Shown: positions 46,401-55,272, counted from the stretch's first letter. The stretch is DNA of 64,000 nucleotides from G963676095 sp963676095 (GCA_963676095.1 OY781040.1:1612001-1676000), one strand, 5' to 3'. The notes: generated by a model not told the origin, from the letters alone. Numbers and translations: made by a program.

Positions 46401-46874
46401 TGAAGTTCCTTTCACGACAACCGTGGCCCCGGGAATAGGCTCTCCCGCAATGTTGGTTACCTTGCCTGAAATATTCTTTTGCTGAACCCCCTTCTGTACC
46501 ACTCCGCCAGGGGCCCCCGCGCTAATAATGATTTGCCGGTCATAAATGTCATACTTCAGATTCTGGTCCTTCAATACGGCATCCAGTATTTCATTAATGG
46601 TCGCATTCTCAAAATCGAGAGAAACCTTCCGGTTTTCATCAAGTTCCTTGATGTTATAAAGAAAGACAAAATCGCTTTCTGCCTCAACCTTACTTAAAAC
46701 ATCCTTAACACTTACATTGGTTAGTTTCAGATTTAGCCTGGCCGTTTGAGAATAAGAACTGGCCACCGCAGTAACCACGAAACACAAAGAGATCAGTACT
46801 GTTAACTTCATGATTCTCCATAATGCTTTAACGCTTTCCTCGAGAGGGAAGCTTGTTAATGACTTTTTTTTCAT
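43500..46874 (-). CDS. SusC-family TonB-dependent transporter with STN signalling domain
   Basis: 1124 residues from the ATG at 46874; the start at 46928 adds 18 residues with no signal function. After the signal peptide lies an STN domain (about residues 40-115: LKLTNVSVKDVLSKVEAES, DAVLKDQNLKY), which passes the ligand signal to a FecR protein. A carboxypeptidase-like domain (GKVTNIAGEPIPGATVVVKG), the plug (VAVGYGTMKKSDLTG, LYVVDGFPL) and barrel follow, ending with VIFGINAKF. FecR and ECF sigma genes are directly upstream. This is the standard trans-envelope circuit that induces a glycan operon when the substrate passes the channel. Confidence 0.95.
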   Translation of the reverse strand: MKKKSLTSFPLEESVKALWRIMKLTVLISLCFVVTAVASSYSQTARLNLKLTNVSVKDVLSKVEAESDFVFLYNIKELDENRKVSLDFENATINEILDAVLKDQNLKYDIYDRQIIISAGAPGGVVQKGVQQKNISGKVTNIAGEPIPGATVVVKGTSVGAITDVDGTYHLSNIASGSILVFSFVGMRSQEVPVSGQSSINVKMVEETIGLEEVVAVGYGTMKKSDLTGSITQVKADELSVVSGSNPIQALQGRASGVSVMTSNEPGSSPTLRIRGSGSIDASNDPLYVVDGFPLMDGDLNNVNPADIESIEILKDASSTAIYGSRGANGVILITTRSGNKGKNELSFSSSFAVQMPGRYQNFVQRDDFISFINEAYEYSGADAVYTTGNPAPAGVDTNWEKEIIKKTAPIQDYSLAFSGGNDATSYMLSGGVYMQDGLIDASGFDRYNLRVNLNHKFNKWLTIGTHMQVSRSEKDNRDNATGNIPRWGWPTTPVKNDDGSWYYAMLDSQVSSYMEQVWNPVSDAHEVKDQTSTDRLTGDVYAQINLLKNLTFKTNFGVDISNAKNYNYSSSESAANVTNKTGSGGQSFFRQTTKLTENILTYSNVWNDVHRFTATGVYSYQDYQYEKLAISGSGFTNDATGANDMSLADSESITYSSDKYSNRLVSFTGRLAYTYKDKYNFTATGRYDGSSRFGANKKWGFFPSAGVSWRVDQESFMDPVKNEVTDLKVRASYGITGNQEIGNYNSLALMSSSYYIYNDTPILGFTESIGNPDLQWEKTAQIDLGIDLTLFHRIDLTVDYYKRKTTDLLYNVPIPTTSGYSSMLENIGEVKNHGLEINVHSKVINDKNFKLDISGNLSKNNNEISKLYGDVTEINLGTSTCGLAKYLKVGDPVTAIYGRESGGIITTEEQLTAARLYNSSANYGEELYIDKDNSNSINSDDFVCIGSTIPEFYYGLSTGMEYKNFRLDVYGQGAHHYASVTSMEQSNFGDYAIGYSSSTGGISGFYIFGENQFTNRIYTPTEYAYKRMWREGVNEKGSFPRPGARGVYASKRTNGDWNYFLLKNVRLSYQFDKSKVKWAKDLTLSVNLQNFANKANHRGYNPENGDDSYAWAKSVIFGINAKF

Positions 46875-46963
46875 AAATTTGGATCGTTTACAATTACACT
46901 TAATTTGCTGGTTTACAAAAACTGGCATTAACCGGGGGATGTGCCACCATCTTCCGGTTTTTT

Positions 46964-48148
46964 TTAGTTTAAAATGTATTCACCAGCGTCAGCCTTAATT
47001 ATCTTTTCATCTGTTATTTTTTCAATATATTCAAGAACTTCATCCAATTGTCTGTTAACATCAAGTTTACCGCTTATCCGCTGTTCCCCTTTTTCCGTAT
47101 CTTTTAGCCGGACAGTAATATTAAAATATTGTTCGACCCTAAGCAGCAGTTGATTTACAGTCTGATTTTCAAAGCGGATAATCCCTTCTTTCCATAATTG
47201 GTAATAAACAGGATCCGCCTTCTTCACCGTAATATTATTCGATTCCTTATTTAAAACGACCTGGTCGTCGGGAGACAGCTCCACCCAATGATCAAAGAGA
47301 CTTTCCGATTTTTTACTGAACAGGACCTTCCCCTCCTGCAAAAAGGCAGACACATTTTTCTGATCGGGATAAGCTGAAACATTAAATTTCGTTCCTAGCA
47401 CTTTAACCCTGGCAGACACAGTCTCCACAAAAAATGGTTTCTCTTTATTCTTCGACACCTCGAAAAAAGCCTCACCAACCAGATAAACATCCCTCTTTGT
47501 CTCCTCGAACTTCTCCGGGACAATAAGCCTGCTCCCGGAGCTCAGATATACGATACTATTATCCTGCAGCTTTAATTTCGCCCGTTTTCCGTAAGGAACG
47601 ACAACCACATCACGGAATTCGACACCTCCGGATCCCGGTTTTAAAAAGATGGTATCAACACCAACGACCAATTTTCCCAGGTTTGAAAAATCAATCAGCA
47701 CCGCCGGGTCGCTTATCTCTTTCTGTTCCCCGTCTGCCAGATAGACCATCGTATTCGATGCAGCTCCTTTTACCAAAAGACTTTCCGGGAGCAACTGTGT
47801 TTTCCTGTCCTGAGCACCTATATAAACAGCCATCGCCCCTGTTGCAAAAAACAGAACAGCAACAGCCGCATACTTCAGGAAGCCCCTGAACTGCATCATT
47901 CGAACCTTCCGTTTTTGCTCTTCCATGCGTTGCCATATATTTCTATAGACGCGGTTTTTAAGATCAACGTCCGGCTTTTCGTTGCCCATTTCCAGAAGCC
48001 GGAACTCGTCCCTAAGGCGGAGAAGTGTTTCTCTCTTCTCCGGGTAAAGCTTCATCTGTTCCTCAAAAAATCGTTCAGCTTCCGGATCACGGTCGAAAAC
48101 CCACCGGTGGAACATTTTATCTTCAATATATTTTTGATAATCTTCCAT
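46964..48148 (-). CDS. FecR-family anti-sigma factor
   Basis: 394 residues from the ATG at 48148. The N-terminal cytoplasmic part (about 1-80) contains the anti-sigma helices, then one membrane segment (FLKYAAVAVLFFATGAMAVY, residues about 87-106). The periplasmic FecR domain shows VVVPYGKRAKLKLQDNSIVY and GEAFFEVSKNKEKPFFVETV, and the last 80 residues are a DUF4974/STN-like unit (QLLLRVEQYFNITVRL). It holds the ECF sigma factor inactive until the SusC STN domain signals. It lies between the sigma gene (164 bp upstream) and SusC (89 bp downstream). Confidence 0.93.
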   Translation of the reverse strand: MEDYQKYIEDKMFHRWVFDRDPEAERFFEEQMKLYPEKRETLLRLRDEFRLLEMGNEKPDVDLKNRVYRNIWQRMEEQKRKVRMMQFRGFLKYAAVAVLFFATGAMAVYIGAQDRKTQLLPESLLVKGAASNTMVYLADGEQKEISDPAVLIDFSNLGKLVVGVDTIFLKPGSGGVEFRDVVVVPYGKRAKLKLQDNSIVYLSSGSRLIVPEKFEETKRDVYLVGEAFFEVSKNKEKPFFVETVSARVKVLGTKFNVSAYPDQKNVSAFLQEGKVLFSKKSESLFDHWVELSPDDQVVLNKESNNITVKKADPVYYQLWKEGIIRFENQTVNQLLLRVEQYFNITVRLKDTEKGEQRISGKLDVNRQLDEVLEYIEKITDEKIIKADAGEYILN

Positions 48149-48312
48149 CAGAATTCTTTTGCTTATAATTAAAGTACAGACAAAAAGGTGGACATGGCAT
48201 TTTATGCCCTGCAACATAAGCAGCTAAAAAAGACAACATAAAAAGGTACAAGGAAAGGGTTAAAAATCGATGGGTTGAACTGTTGATGGTCGATGGCGGT
48301 ACAACTAATAAC

Positions 48313-48888
48313 TTACAAATCCTGGTTCTGGTTCCCCAATACGTTTTTCATTTTCGACATGATCCTGTAAACCTGTTTTTTTACTGAAGAAGACCGAATT
48401 CCCATGACTTCTCCAATCTCCTGATAATCCAGGTTTGTATAAAATTTCAGATAAAGGATCTCCCGCGACTTAGGATTCAGTGTATCAAGATATTCCTTCA
48501 CTTTTTCAAACCGTTTATCGTCCAGGGTTTCCCCATATTCTGTCTCGGCAACGAATTCCGAACGGAAAGAAAAATCTGAAACTTCCACAATATCCAGGAA
48601 ACGGCTTTCCTTACGGAGTTTCCCGTAGATTGTTAATTTCAGGGCTTTAAGCAGGTAAAATTCAAGACTAACCGATCCGGAAAGATTCTCCCGGTTTGTA
48701 TAAAGCGTTAAAAATAATTCCTGAATACAATCTTCCAACAAATCCGACTGATGGGTCAGTTTATGACCATACTGATATAAACGGTCGAAAAAGAAATCAT
48801 AAATCCGTTGGAAGGCCGCACGATCACCTTTCCTGAATTTTAACCACTCCGCTGCCCAGTCATCTCTATATATATCTTCTTCAATCAT
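48313..48888 (-). CDS. ECF sigma-70 family factor
   Basis: 191 residues from the ATG at 48888; an upstream start at 48927 has no support. Region 2 (AFQRIYDFFFDRLYQYGHK, DCIQELFLTLY) and region 4 (LDTLNPKSREILYLKFYTN, YQEIGEVMGIRSSSVKKQV) are both plain. It would direct transcription of SusC/SusD and the genes after them. A good TAnnTTTG promoter (48953-48984) lies 65 bp upstream. Its own target promoters should differ from the housekeeping type; I cannot identify them. Confidence 0.92.
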   Translation of the reverse strand: MIEEDIYRDDWAAEWLKFRKGDRAAFQRIYDFFFDRLYQYGHKLTHQSDLLEDCIQELFLTLYTNRENLSGSVSLEFYLLKALKLTIYGKLRKESRFLDIVEVSDFSFRSEFVAETEYGETLDDKRFEKVKEYLDTLNPKSREILYLKFYTNLDYQEIGEVMGIRSSSVKKQVYRIMSKMKNVLGNQNQDL

Positions 48889-48952
48889 TCCACAAAATAA
48901 AACGAGGCAAGGGTATTTCCGCTGCAATATTCATCCAAATAGATAAATCAAA

Positions 48953-48984
48953 CAAATGTAGATATTGCGCTGTATTCCTGCAAA
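48953..48984 (-). promoter_or_regulatory. Housekeeping-type promoter of the sigma/FecR operon
   Basis: On the minus strand TTTG (48981-48984) is followed by a 20-base spacer and then TACATTTG (48953-48960). This matches the Bacteroidota -33/-7 consensus in both sequence and spacing and lies 65 bp before the sigma start codon. Confidence 0.65.
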
Positions 48985-49095
48985 AATTTGCTAAAACCTT
49001 TACAGGAATAAAAAGTGTTCTAAAACATTCGCCCGTTCTGTTTTGCTACCGCTGCCAAACTAATAAAAATATAAATTTGCAGGAAGGAGTCGGAC

Positions 49096-50112
49096 ATGAT
49101 AAACAAACACATATCACTGAAGGATCTGGCCAAAGAGCTTGGTGTCTCCATTTCAACGGTTTCCAGGGCATTAAAAAACCATCCGGATATCAGCAATGAA
49201 CTTAAACAGAAAGTAAAAGCACTTGCCCTCGAAAAGAATTATTCGCCCAACCCGCTGGCCATGGGATTGCTAAAACAACAAACCCGGATGATCGGGGTGA
49301 TTATTCCTGACCTGGTCACCCATTTCTATTCTTCCATTATTTCAGGAATAGAAACAGTAGCAAAGGAAAATGGTTATTTTATATTGATTTCAAGTTCGAA
49401 CGAATCAATGGAAAAAGAACGGGAATCGATACAAAACCTGTTACAAATCAGGGTTGAAGGATTGATTGTATGCCTGAGCCAGGAAACCGACGATTATTCC
49501 CATTTCGGAAAGCTCATTGAAGAAGATATTCCCCTGGTATTTTTCGATCGTATCTGCTTCCAGGGACAAGTTCCCTGCGTGATTGCGAACAATCAACAGG
49601 CAGCGACACAGATTACCTGTCATTTCCATGAACAGGGTTACCGAAGAATCGCTTTCATCAACGGACCGGGTCATTTGGAAATCTCACGGGAACGGCTTCA
49701 GGGATACCTGGACGGACTAAAATCATGTAACCTGCCTTACGATCCGTCACTGATCACTGATTGTGATCTAAGTCTGCCTTCTGCCAGGCAAGCCATGTCC
49801 AGGCTGCTTGAACTTGCAGAACCACCGGATGCCGTTTTCGGTATTAACGATACCGTGGCTTTTGCAGCCATGAAGGTCATTAAGGAACATCACCTGAAAA
49901 TACCCGAAGATATCGGTCTGGTCGGGTTTACTGATGAATTTCATGCCACGGTGGTCGAACCGCAACTGACCTCTGTTACCCATCCGACTTTTGAAATGGG
50001 AAGGACTGCTGCCAAATTGTTCTTCGAACGGATCAGGTCCGGACAATGCGACAAAACCATTCAACTAAAGACACAACTGGTGGTCCGGGATTCTTCGGTC
50101 AGGAAAAAATAA
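49096..50112 (+). CDS. LacI-family transcriptional regulator
   Basis: 338 residues. The N-terminal HTH and hinge are typical: ISLKDLAKELGVSISTVSRAL, then YSPNPLAMGLLKQQ. The periplasmic-binding-like effector domain follows (MIGVIIPDLVTHFYSSIISGIE, PLVFFDRICF, DAVFGINDTVAFAAMKV). A purine-rich ribosome-binding site precedes the ATG, and TAAATTTG at 49072-49079 fits a -7 element, though no -33 was found at the right distance. It is divergent from the sigma operon and convergent with GH127. Candidate operators of the GTAAACGTTTAC type lie at 37665 and 56874, so it may control the fucose and rhamnose genes. The effector sugar is unknown. Confidence 0.92.
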   Translation: MINKHISLKDLAKELGVSISTVSRALKNHPDISNELKQKVKALALEKNYSPNPLAMGLLKQQTRMIGVIIPDLVTHFYSSIISGIETVAKENGYFILISSSNESMEKERESIQNLLQIRVEGLIVCLSQETDDYSHFGKLIEEDIPLVFFDRICFQGQVPCVIANNQQAATQITCHFHEQGYRRIAFINGPGHLEISRERLQGYLDGLKSCNLPYDPSLITDCDLSLPSARQAMSRLLELAEPPDAVFGINDTVAFAAMKVIKEHHLKIPEDIGLVGFTDEFHATVVEPQLTSVTHPTFEMGRTAAKLFFERIRSGQCDKTIQLKTQLVVRDSSVRKK

Positions 50113-50130
50113 ACGATAGGCTGATATTTC

Positions 50131-50241
50131 CAAAATTATAAGTTAATATTTCGGAAATTATAGACTATAATTTCCAAGATTATAAGTTAATATTTTAGAT
50201 TTTATCGGTTATAATTTTTGAGATTATCGGTTAATATTTTG
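50131..50241. repeat. Five-unit array of an AT-rich palindrome at exact 22-bp spacing
   Basis: Centres lie at 50142, 50164, 50186, 50208 and 50230, each 22 bp apart. Cores are variants of ATTATAAGTTAATAT. The second is a perfect 11-bp inverted repeat (50153-50163 with 50165-50175). It fills the gap between the convergent LacI and GH127 genes and can form alternative hairpins, so termination is possible. The period and layout match the array at 9451-9538, but the bases differ. Confidence 0.8.
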
Positions 50242-50280
50242 AAGCATATATACTCCATATCGGATCAGCACGGGCAACGG

Positions 50281-52323
50281 TTAGTGTACCCACGAAACCC
50301 AAACGCCCATATCGCAGGCTCCACGGTTATCCCATGCATAGTAAGGGATAAACGTGACCGATACGGGTTCCGATTTTTTATCCGGGACAGGCCTGTATAA
50401 CTGCTTATTCCATCCATTATCAGGAATTTTGTCCGCTTGCCCTGTCAGACAGACCAGTTCACTCCCCGCTATTGTTTTTTTCACCGGATGAAGCTTATCC
50501 CCCGAAGGAAGGGCTATCTCAGAAAGGCTGACCCGGGCAGGAAGATCGACTGACTCCAGACAATACACGACAGGCCCCCGCTGGACTGCGACCTGGTTTC
50601 GGGTGGCCTCAACCAACGGATTGGCTTCGATCAGTTGTACATTCATCGGAAGTTCCAGGTCCACCATATCTCCCGGCTTCCAGTTCCTTTTTATTTCAGC
50701 GTAACTTCCTGACTTTATTGCCTTCACTTCAATTTTGCCGTTAATACTGATTTTTGCGTCAGTACACCAGCCCGGAATTCTTAAAAATAAAGAAAAATTG
50801 CCTGCCGGTGCCTTCCCGACGGTCAGCCGGACCTTTCCGCTCCACGGATAATCGGTCACCTGCTCTATTTCAAGGGGCTTATTCCCTGGCAACATAGTAC
50901 TGAGCCTATTCCCTCCGTAAAAGTTTACCCATAATCCCTCTTGCGAAATGCTATACATGTAATCGCGTATCTCGGCAATCGTCCGGATCGTATTGGGCGG
51001 GCAACAGTTGCAATAACTGATGTATTCTTCCCGGTCCTTCGACCAGCGAAGCTTATATGGAAGACCTGACGATACGGCGAGCGGGTTGGTATAAAAATAC
51101 CGTTCGCCGTCGAGGCTGACCCCGGCAAGCAGGCTGTTATACATCACACGCTCCATCATGTCCGTATATTTGGCATCACCCGTGACCAAAAACATACGCC
51201 AGTTCCACATCAGGTTCCCGATATTCGCGCACGACTCGTTGTGGGCCGTCAGGTTTGGCAATTCATAGTCCTGGCCGTAAGCCTGGTGGACCTGTTGAAT
51301 CGATGGCTGGTCATAAGTAGTCCCGTTCGGAGAAACGCCGTCGTACAAAGCGCCGCAAGCCCCTGTTATGTAAACCTTCCGTTCAGCAACATCTTCCCAG
51401 ATCGCGTTTAACGCCTCCATCAGGCCCGGATCACCTGTTTCGGCATAGACGTCAGCTACTCCGGCATATAAATAGTTGGCCCGCACCGCATGTCCGACAG
51501 CCTGGGTTTGTTGCCGGAAAGGGATCCGGTCCTGATTATGGTCAGTCCCGTCTTTAACCAGGCTGCGAATATCGATCAATCCTTTTGCCAGCTCCAGGTA
51601 ACGGGGATCACGGGTTGTTCTGTACATCTCGGCAACGCCCATGTAATGCGACGGACAAACTGCATTCTGTGCCAGTTTCTCAGGATTTCTCTTATAATAT
51701 TCATATAAAAAATCCGTAGCCTTAATTGCTATATTCAAAAGATTTTTCTTTCCTGTAACCCTGTAATGGACGCATGCTGTTGTCATTAAATGCCCCATGT
51801 TGTAAGTCTCAAAATCAAGTTTCCGGGCAAATTCATTTTTAGCGTTTTTATCATTCTGTTCCTCAATAACAACCGGAGTATGGACATATCCGTCCGGACG
51901 CTGGGACTTCCCGATTACTGCAATGACCGAATCAATCTCATCGCCAAGCTTCTCGTCGCGATTAACCGCATAAACCATAATCAAAGCTTCAAGCATTTTA
52001 TAAAAATCACCGTCATGGAAAGGAGGCCCGACATGTACCCCTTTTTTCAATCCGGCAGCGATCTCAAAATTGGCAAAGCCATGACTAATGGAGTCGTTCA
52101 TATAAATCGACATCATATGGGGCACCATGCTTTTTTCGCAAACATTGAACCGTTCTGCCCAAAATCCTTTTGTCCAGGAAACATCGGTCAGTCCGACCGA
52201 ATGCAACCTGGCAAAAGGGCTCCCGTCTGTATCAACAAGACCATGATCCTGCGACAGGCAAGGCATTGCAAGCATTACTAAAAAAACAAATACAACTAAT
52301 CTGATTAACCTATTTAAACCCAT
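50281..52323 (-). CDS. GH127-family beta-L-arabinofuranosidase-like enzyme
   Basis: 680 residues with a signal peptide (MPCLSQ). The N-terminal segment VGLTDVSWTKGFWAERF and the (alpha/alpha)6-barrel follow GH127/DUF1680. The Glu in AHNESCANIGNLMWNW and the Cys cluster in YCNCCPPNT are the zinc and nucleophile region of GH127 enzymes. beta-L-Arabinofuranosidase is the founding activity; related GH146 and other barrels cannot be excluded. It is the last gene of the run starting upstream with GH78, 24 bp away. Periplasmic location is likely. Confidence 0.87.
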   Translation of the reverse strand: MGLNRLIRLVVFVFLVMLAMPCLSQDHGLVDTDGSPFARLHSVGLTDVSWTKGFWAERFNVCEKSMVPHMMSIYMNDSISHGFANFEIAAGLKKGVHVGPPFHDGDFYKMLEALIMVYAVNRDEKLGDEIDSVIAVIGKSQRPDGYVHTPVVIEEQNDKNAKNEFARKLDFETYNMGHLMTTACVHYRVTGKKNLLNIAIKATDFLYEYYKRNPEKLAQNAVCPSHYMGVAEMYRTTRDPRYLELAKGLIDIRSLVKDGTDHNQDRIPFRQQTQAVGHAVRANYLYAGVADVYAETGDPGLMEALNAIWEDVAERKVYITGACGALYDGVSPNGTTYDQPSIQQVHQAYGQDYELPNLTAHNESCANIGNLMWNWRMFLVTGDAKYTDMMERVMYNSLLAGVSLDGERYFYTNPLAVSSGLPYKLRWSKDREEYISYCNCCPPNTIRTIAEIRDYMYSISQEGLWVNFYGGNRLSTMLPGNKPLEIEQVTDYPWSGKVRLTVGKAPAGNFSLFLRIPGWCTDAKISINGKIEVKAIKSGSYAEIKRNWKPGDMVDLELPMNVQLIEANPLVEATRNQVAVQRGPVVYCLESVDLPARVSLSEIALPSGDKLHPVKKTIAGSELVCLTGQADKIPDNGWNKQLYRPVPDKKSEPVSVTFIPYYAWDNRGACDMGVWVSWVH

Positions 52324-52347
52324 CTTGTTTCTTCAGATAAAATAAAT

Positions 52348-55059
52348 TCAATTTTCCACCTTAAACCGATATGTTCCCGAACCTGCTTTCAGGATTATCC
52401 GCCCTTTACTGTTTCCAAGCCACTTAATGCCTTCAGAAACAGATAATGGTTTGTCACTCTCCGTAATGTCTGAATCTTCGGTTGCAGGCAGATAAACCAA
52501 GGCAGAAGTATTTACAGGAACTTTTACATTCACGACCAGACTTCCTTTTTGTAGTTCCCAGTGAGAGAGGATATCCCCGTATAGTGAGTGATATTCAGCC
52601 TTTGCATAAGTTAACTTATCGGTCAGGTAAGGTTTTATCAGGAACCGCCTGTACCCCGGGTTCTGCGGATCTGTTTTTAATCCTGCGACACATGAATACA
52701 GCCAGTTTCCCACCGCCCCGTACGCATAATGATTGAACGAGTTCATTCCGACATCCTGAAAACTCCCGTCGGGCTTAATGCAGTCCCATCGTTCCCAGAT
52801 GGTGGTTGCCCCTCTGGTAACGGGATAGAGCCAGGAAGGATATCTTTTATTAAAAAGTAATTTATAGGCTATTTCCGGATAACCATTTTCGGTAAGGGCC
52901 TGGCAGATCAAAGGCGTTCCCAGAAAACCGGTGGTAAGGTGCCCAAAATAATTTACATCATTAACCAGGCGCCTGATTGCAGACTCCTTCGCATCCCCGG
53001 TAAGAAGCCCGAAGGAAAGCGCCAGTACATAAGCGGTTTGTGTGTTGGAAGTCAGCCTGCCCGTACACGTTACAAATTCGCGATGAAAAGCGTCCCTGAT
53101 TTTGGGCAGAATCAACGCATATCGCTCTGCATCTTCATCCTTCTTCAGAACGGTGGCAATTCTAACCATCAGGTCTGTCGTATGATAAAAATAGGCAGTT
53201 GCGATCAGGTCTTTATCCGTATGGGCCCCGGCATAGCCATAATCCGGAGCGTTATAATTATAGGAATAATATTCTGAGAAAGAGAGCCAGTCGCCGAAAT
53301 GAAAAACAGAGTCAAAAATAAACGAATCGCCTGATTCACGGATCATGTATTCTTCCCAGGCTTTCATAGAACCATATTGTCCCGCAAGAATTTGTTCATC
53401 TCCATATGCCTGATAAACAGTCCAGGGAATAATCACCGCAGCATCGGCCCAACCTGTGGCCCCGAAACCGTCAGACCATCCTGTTCCTCCCCCGTTCTCA
53501 ACAACATTAGGCACGACCCACGGAACACTCCCGTCGTTCCGCTGGTCGGCTATAAAATCTTTCATCCACTTGGTATAGAAATTGGCCGCATCCCTATTGA
53601 AACAGGCAGTAGGCGCAAACACCTGGGCATCTCCGGTCCATCCCAGCCGCTCGTCACGCTGCGGGCAATCGGTCGGGACATCCAGAAAATTTCCCCGCAA
53701 TCCCCACTGAATATTTTTTTGTAATTGGTTTACCAAGGGATCAGAACACTCAAAATCGCCTGTCGGGGACATATCGGAATGGATAACACACCCTTCAATG
53801 TCATTTATGGAAATATCTCCTTCATAGTCGTTTACACGAATATATCTGAACCCGTGAAATGTAAAATGAGGGGCAAAGGTTTCAATCTCTTCTCCCCTGA
53901 ATATATAAATGTCTTCAGCCTTAGCCTGACGAAGGTTGGCTGTATAAAAGTTTCCTTCCTGGTCGAGAACTTCCGCATGGTTCAGCCTGATCCGGGAGCC
54001 GGCTTTCCCTTTTAACCGGAACCGTACCCAGCCCACCATATTCTGTCCCAGGTCGAACACCAGCTCTCCAGCCGGAGTAACAATTCTTTTCACCGGCGTC
54101 AGTCTCCCGGTTATCCGTACCGGAACACCAACAGAAGCAACAATATTATCGAACGGGTAATTTCTGTCAAATACAGGAGACCAACAGGTATCATCAAAAT
54201 CAGGACAATTCCAACCCGTTTGTTCAAGCCGTGCATCATAGGTCTCACCATTATAAATATCAGATTTCAGGATAGGACCGGACGAACATTTCCAGGATTT
54301 ATCGCTGCATATATATTCCTCAGTCCCGTTGGCATAGCTCAGTTTAAGCATAAAAAGCAGGGCGAGTTTTTCCCCGTACCTGCTTTTCTTTCCTTCCCAA
54401 CCAAGATATCCACAGTACCACCCATCACCGAGGACCACGCCAATAGCATTCTTTCCACTTCTGACCTGGCCGGTAACATCATAAACCTGGTACTGAAGCC
54501 GGTTATGATAACTGGTCCATCCGGGGGTAAACAAATCAGGACTGGCATTTTTTCCGTTAAGCGAAAGTTCATACAATCCCCTGGCCGTAATATAAACAGA
54601 AGCTCTCACGACCTGCTGCCCGGTTGTAAACTCCTTTCGTAAATAGGGACACGGAGTTGAAACACGGACATCTTCGTCAAAACCTGGTTCAATCCAAGTG
54701 GCTTTCCAGTCTGATTTTAGAAGAAGCCCCATCTCCCAAAAGGCAACAGGACTCCAGCCGGACTCTTCCCCTTTGTTGTCCCAAACGCGGACCTGCCAGT
54801 AAACCCGCTGACCCGATCCTAACGGGTTTCCTTTGTATTTGACATGAACCGACTGGTCTGATTCAACCTTCCCTGAATCCCAGATTATCTGATCAGCATC
54901 ATTCAGCGCTTCGGCAGAAGCAGCGCATCTTACCTGCCATGAAGTCTGGAAAACATTTCTTTTCGTTGACCTGATCTCCCAGCTTAAGCGGGGAGAACTG
55001 CTTTCCAAACCCAGGGGGTTAATTTTATACTCGGTACGAAGATTTAAAATAGTTAACAC
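52348..55059 (-). CDS. GH78 alpha-L-rhamnosidase without a clear signal peptide
   Basis: 903 residues from a GTG at 55059. The N-terminal domain NLRTEYKINPLGLESSSPRLSWE, the Bac_rhamnosid beta-sandwich (TARGLYELSLNGKNAS, GWTSYHNRLQYQVYDVT) and the (alpha/alpha)6-barrel are in family order. The catalytic segment is CPQRDERLGWTGDAQ, with a second Glu expected further along (TIWERWDCI). No signal peptide is seen, which is uncommon for PUL rhamnosidases in Bacteroidota. Either the enzyme is cytoplasmic, acting on small imported rhamnosides, or the true start lies upstream of a divergent N-terminus. It cleaves terminal alpha-L-rhamnose, in agreement with RhaT and RhaM nearby. Confidence 0.9.
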   Translation of the reverse strand: MLTILNLRTEYKINPLGLESSSPRLSWEIRSTKRNVFQTSWQVRCAASAEALNDADQIIWDSGKVESDQSVHVKYKGNPLGSGQRVYWQVRVWDNKGEESGWSPVAFWEMGLLLKSDWKATWIEPGFDEDVRVSTPCPYLRKEFTTGQQVVRASVYITARGLYELSLNGKNASPDLFTPGWTSYHNRLQYQVYDVTGQVRSGKNAIGVVLGDGWYCGYLGWEGKKSRYGEKLALLFMLKLSYANGTEEYICSDKSWKCSSGPILKSDIYNGETYDARLEQTGWNCPDFDDTCWSPVFDRNYPFDNIVASVGVPVRITGRLTPVKRIVTPAGELVFDLGQNMVGWVRFRLKGKAGSRIRLNHAEVLDQEGNFYTANLRQAKAEDIYIFRGEEIETFAPHFTFHGFRYIRVNDYEGDISINDIEGCVIHSDMSPTGDFECSDPLVNQLQKNIQWGLRGNFLDVPTDCPQRDERLGWTGDAQVFAPTACFNRDAANFYTKWMKDFIADQRNDGSVPWVVPNVVENGGGTGWSDGFGATGWADAAVIIPWTVYQAYGDEQILAGQYGSMKAWEEYMIRESGDSFIFDSVFHFGDWLSFSEYYSYNYNAPDYGYAGAHTDKDLIATAYFYHTTDLMVRIATVLKKDEDAERYALILPKIRDAFHREFVTCTGRLTSNTQTAYVLALSFGLLTGDAKESAIRRLVNDVNYFGHLTTGFLGTPLICQALTENGYPEIAYKLLFNKRYPSWLYPVTRGATTIWERWDCIKPDGSFQDVGMNSFNHYAYGAVGNWLYSCVAGLKTDPQNPGYRRFLIKPYLTDKLTYAKAEYHSLYGDILSHWELQKGSLVVNVKVPVNTSALVYLPATEDSDITESDKPLSVSEGIKWLGNSKGRIILKAGSGTYRFKVEN

Positions 55060-55092
55060 GTCCGTGAGATTATTGATTATGATTATTCTGTC

Positions 55093-55272
55093 CTAATCGT
55101 CAAGGGATTTACGTTTCATCCAGAACGGAGCTGTCGAAAACCAAAGGACCATCCCGGCAGCCATTAACCAGAAATGGACTTCCATCGTAATCAGCGTTTT
55201 AAAAACGAGAAAAGATGGTAAAATAGTCAATATCAAACCAATAAATGATATCACAATCAATATTTTTTTCAT
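55093..55272 (-). CDS. 59-residue two-helix membrane protein coupled to the permease
   Basis: 59 residues from the ATG at 55272, which overlaps the permease stop codon by four bases (ATGA). Two hydrophobic segments are clear (MKKILIVISFIGLILTILP and MEVHFWLMAAGMVLWFST), followed by a basic KRKS tail. I do not recognise the family. Such overlap implies coupled translation, and the gene sits 33 bp before GH78. It could be a small subunit or stabiliser of the NCS1-type permease. The longer frame from 55365 lies inside the permease gene and is not likely to be used. Confidence 0.7.
   Translation of the reverse strand: MKKILIVISFIGLILTILPSFLVFKTLITMEVHFWLMAAGMVLWFSTAPFWMKRKSLDD

Noticed and set aside
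50131..50241. CRISPR array or tandem operator for LacI
   Set aside because: No spacers, and the units do not resemble a LacI operator with a central CG.
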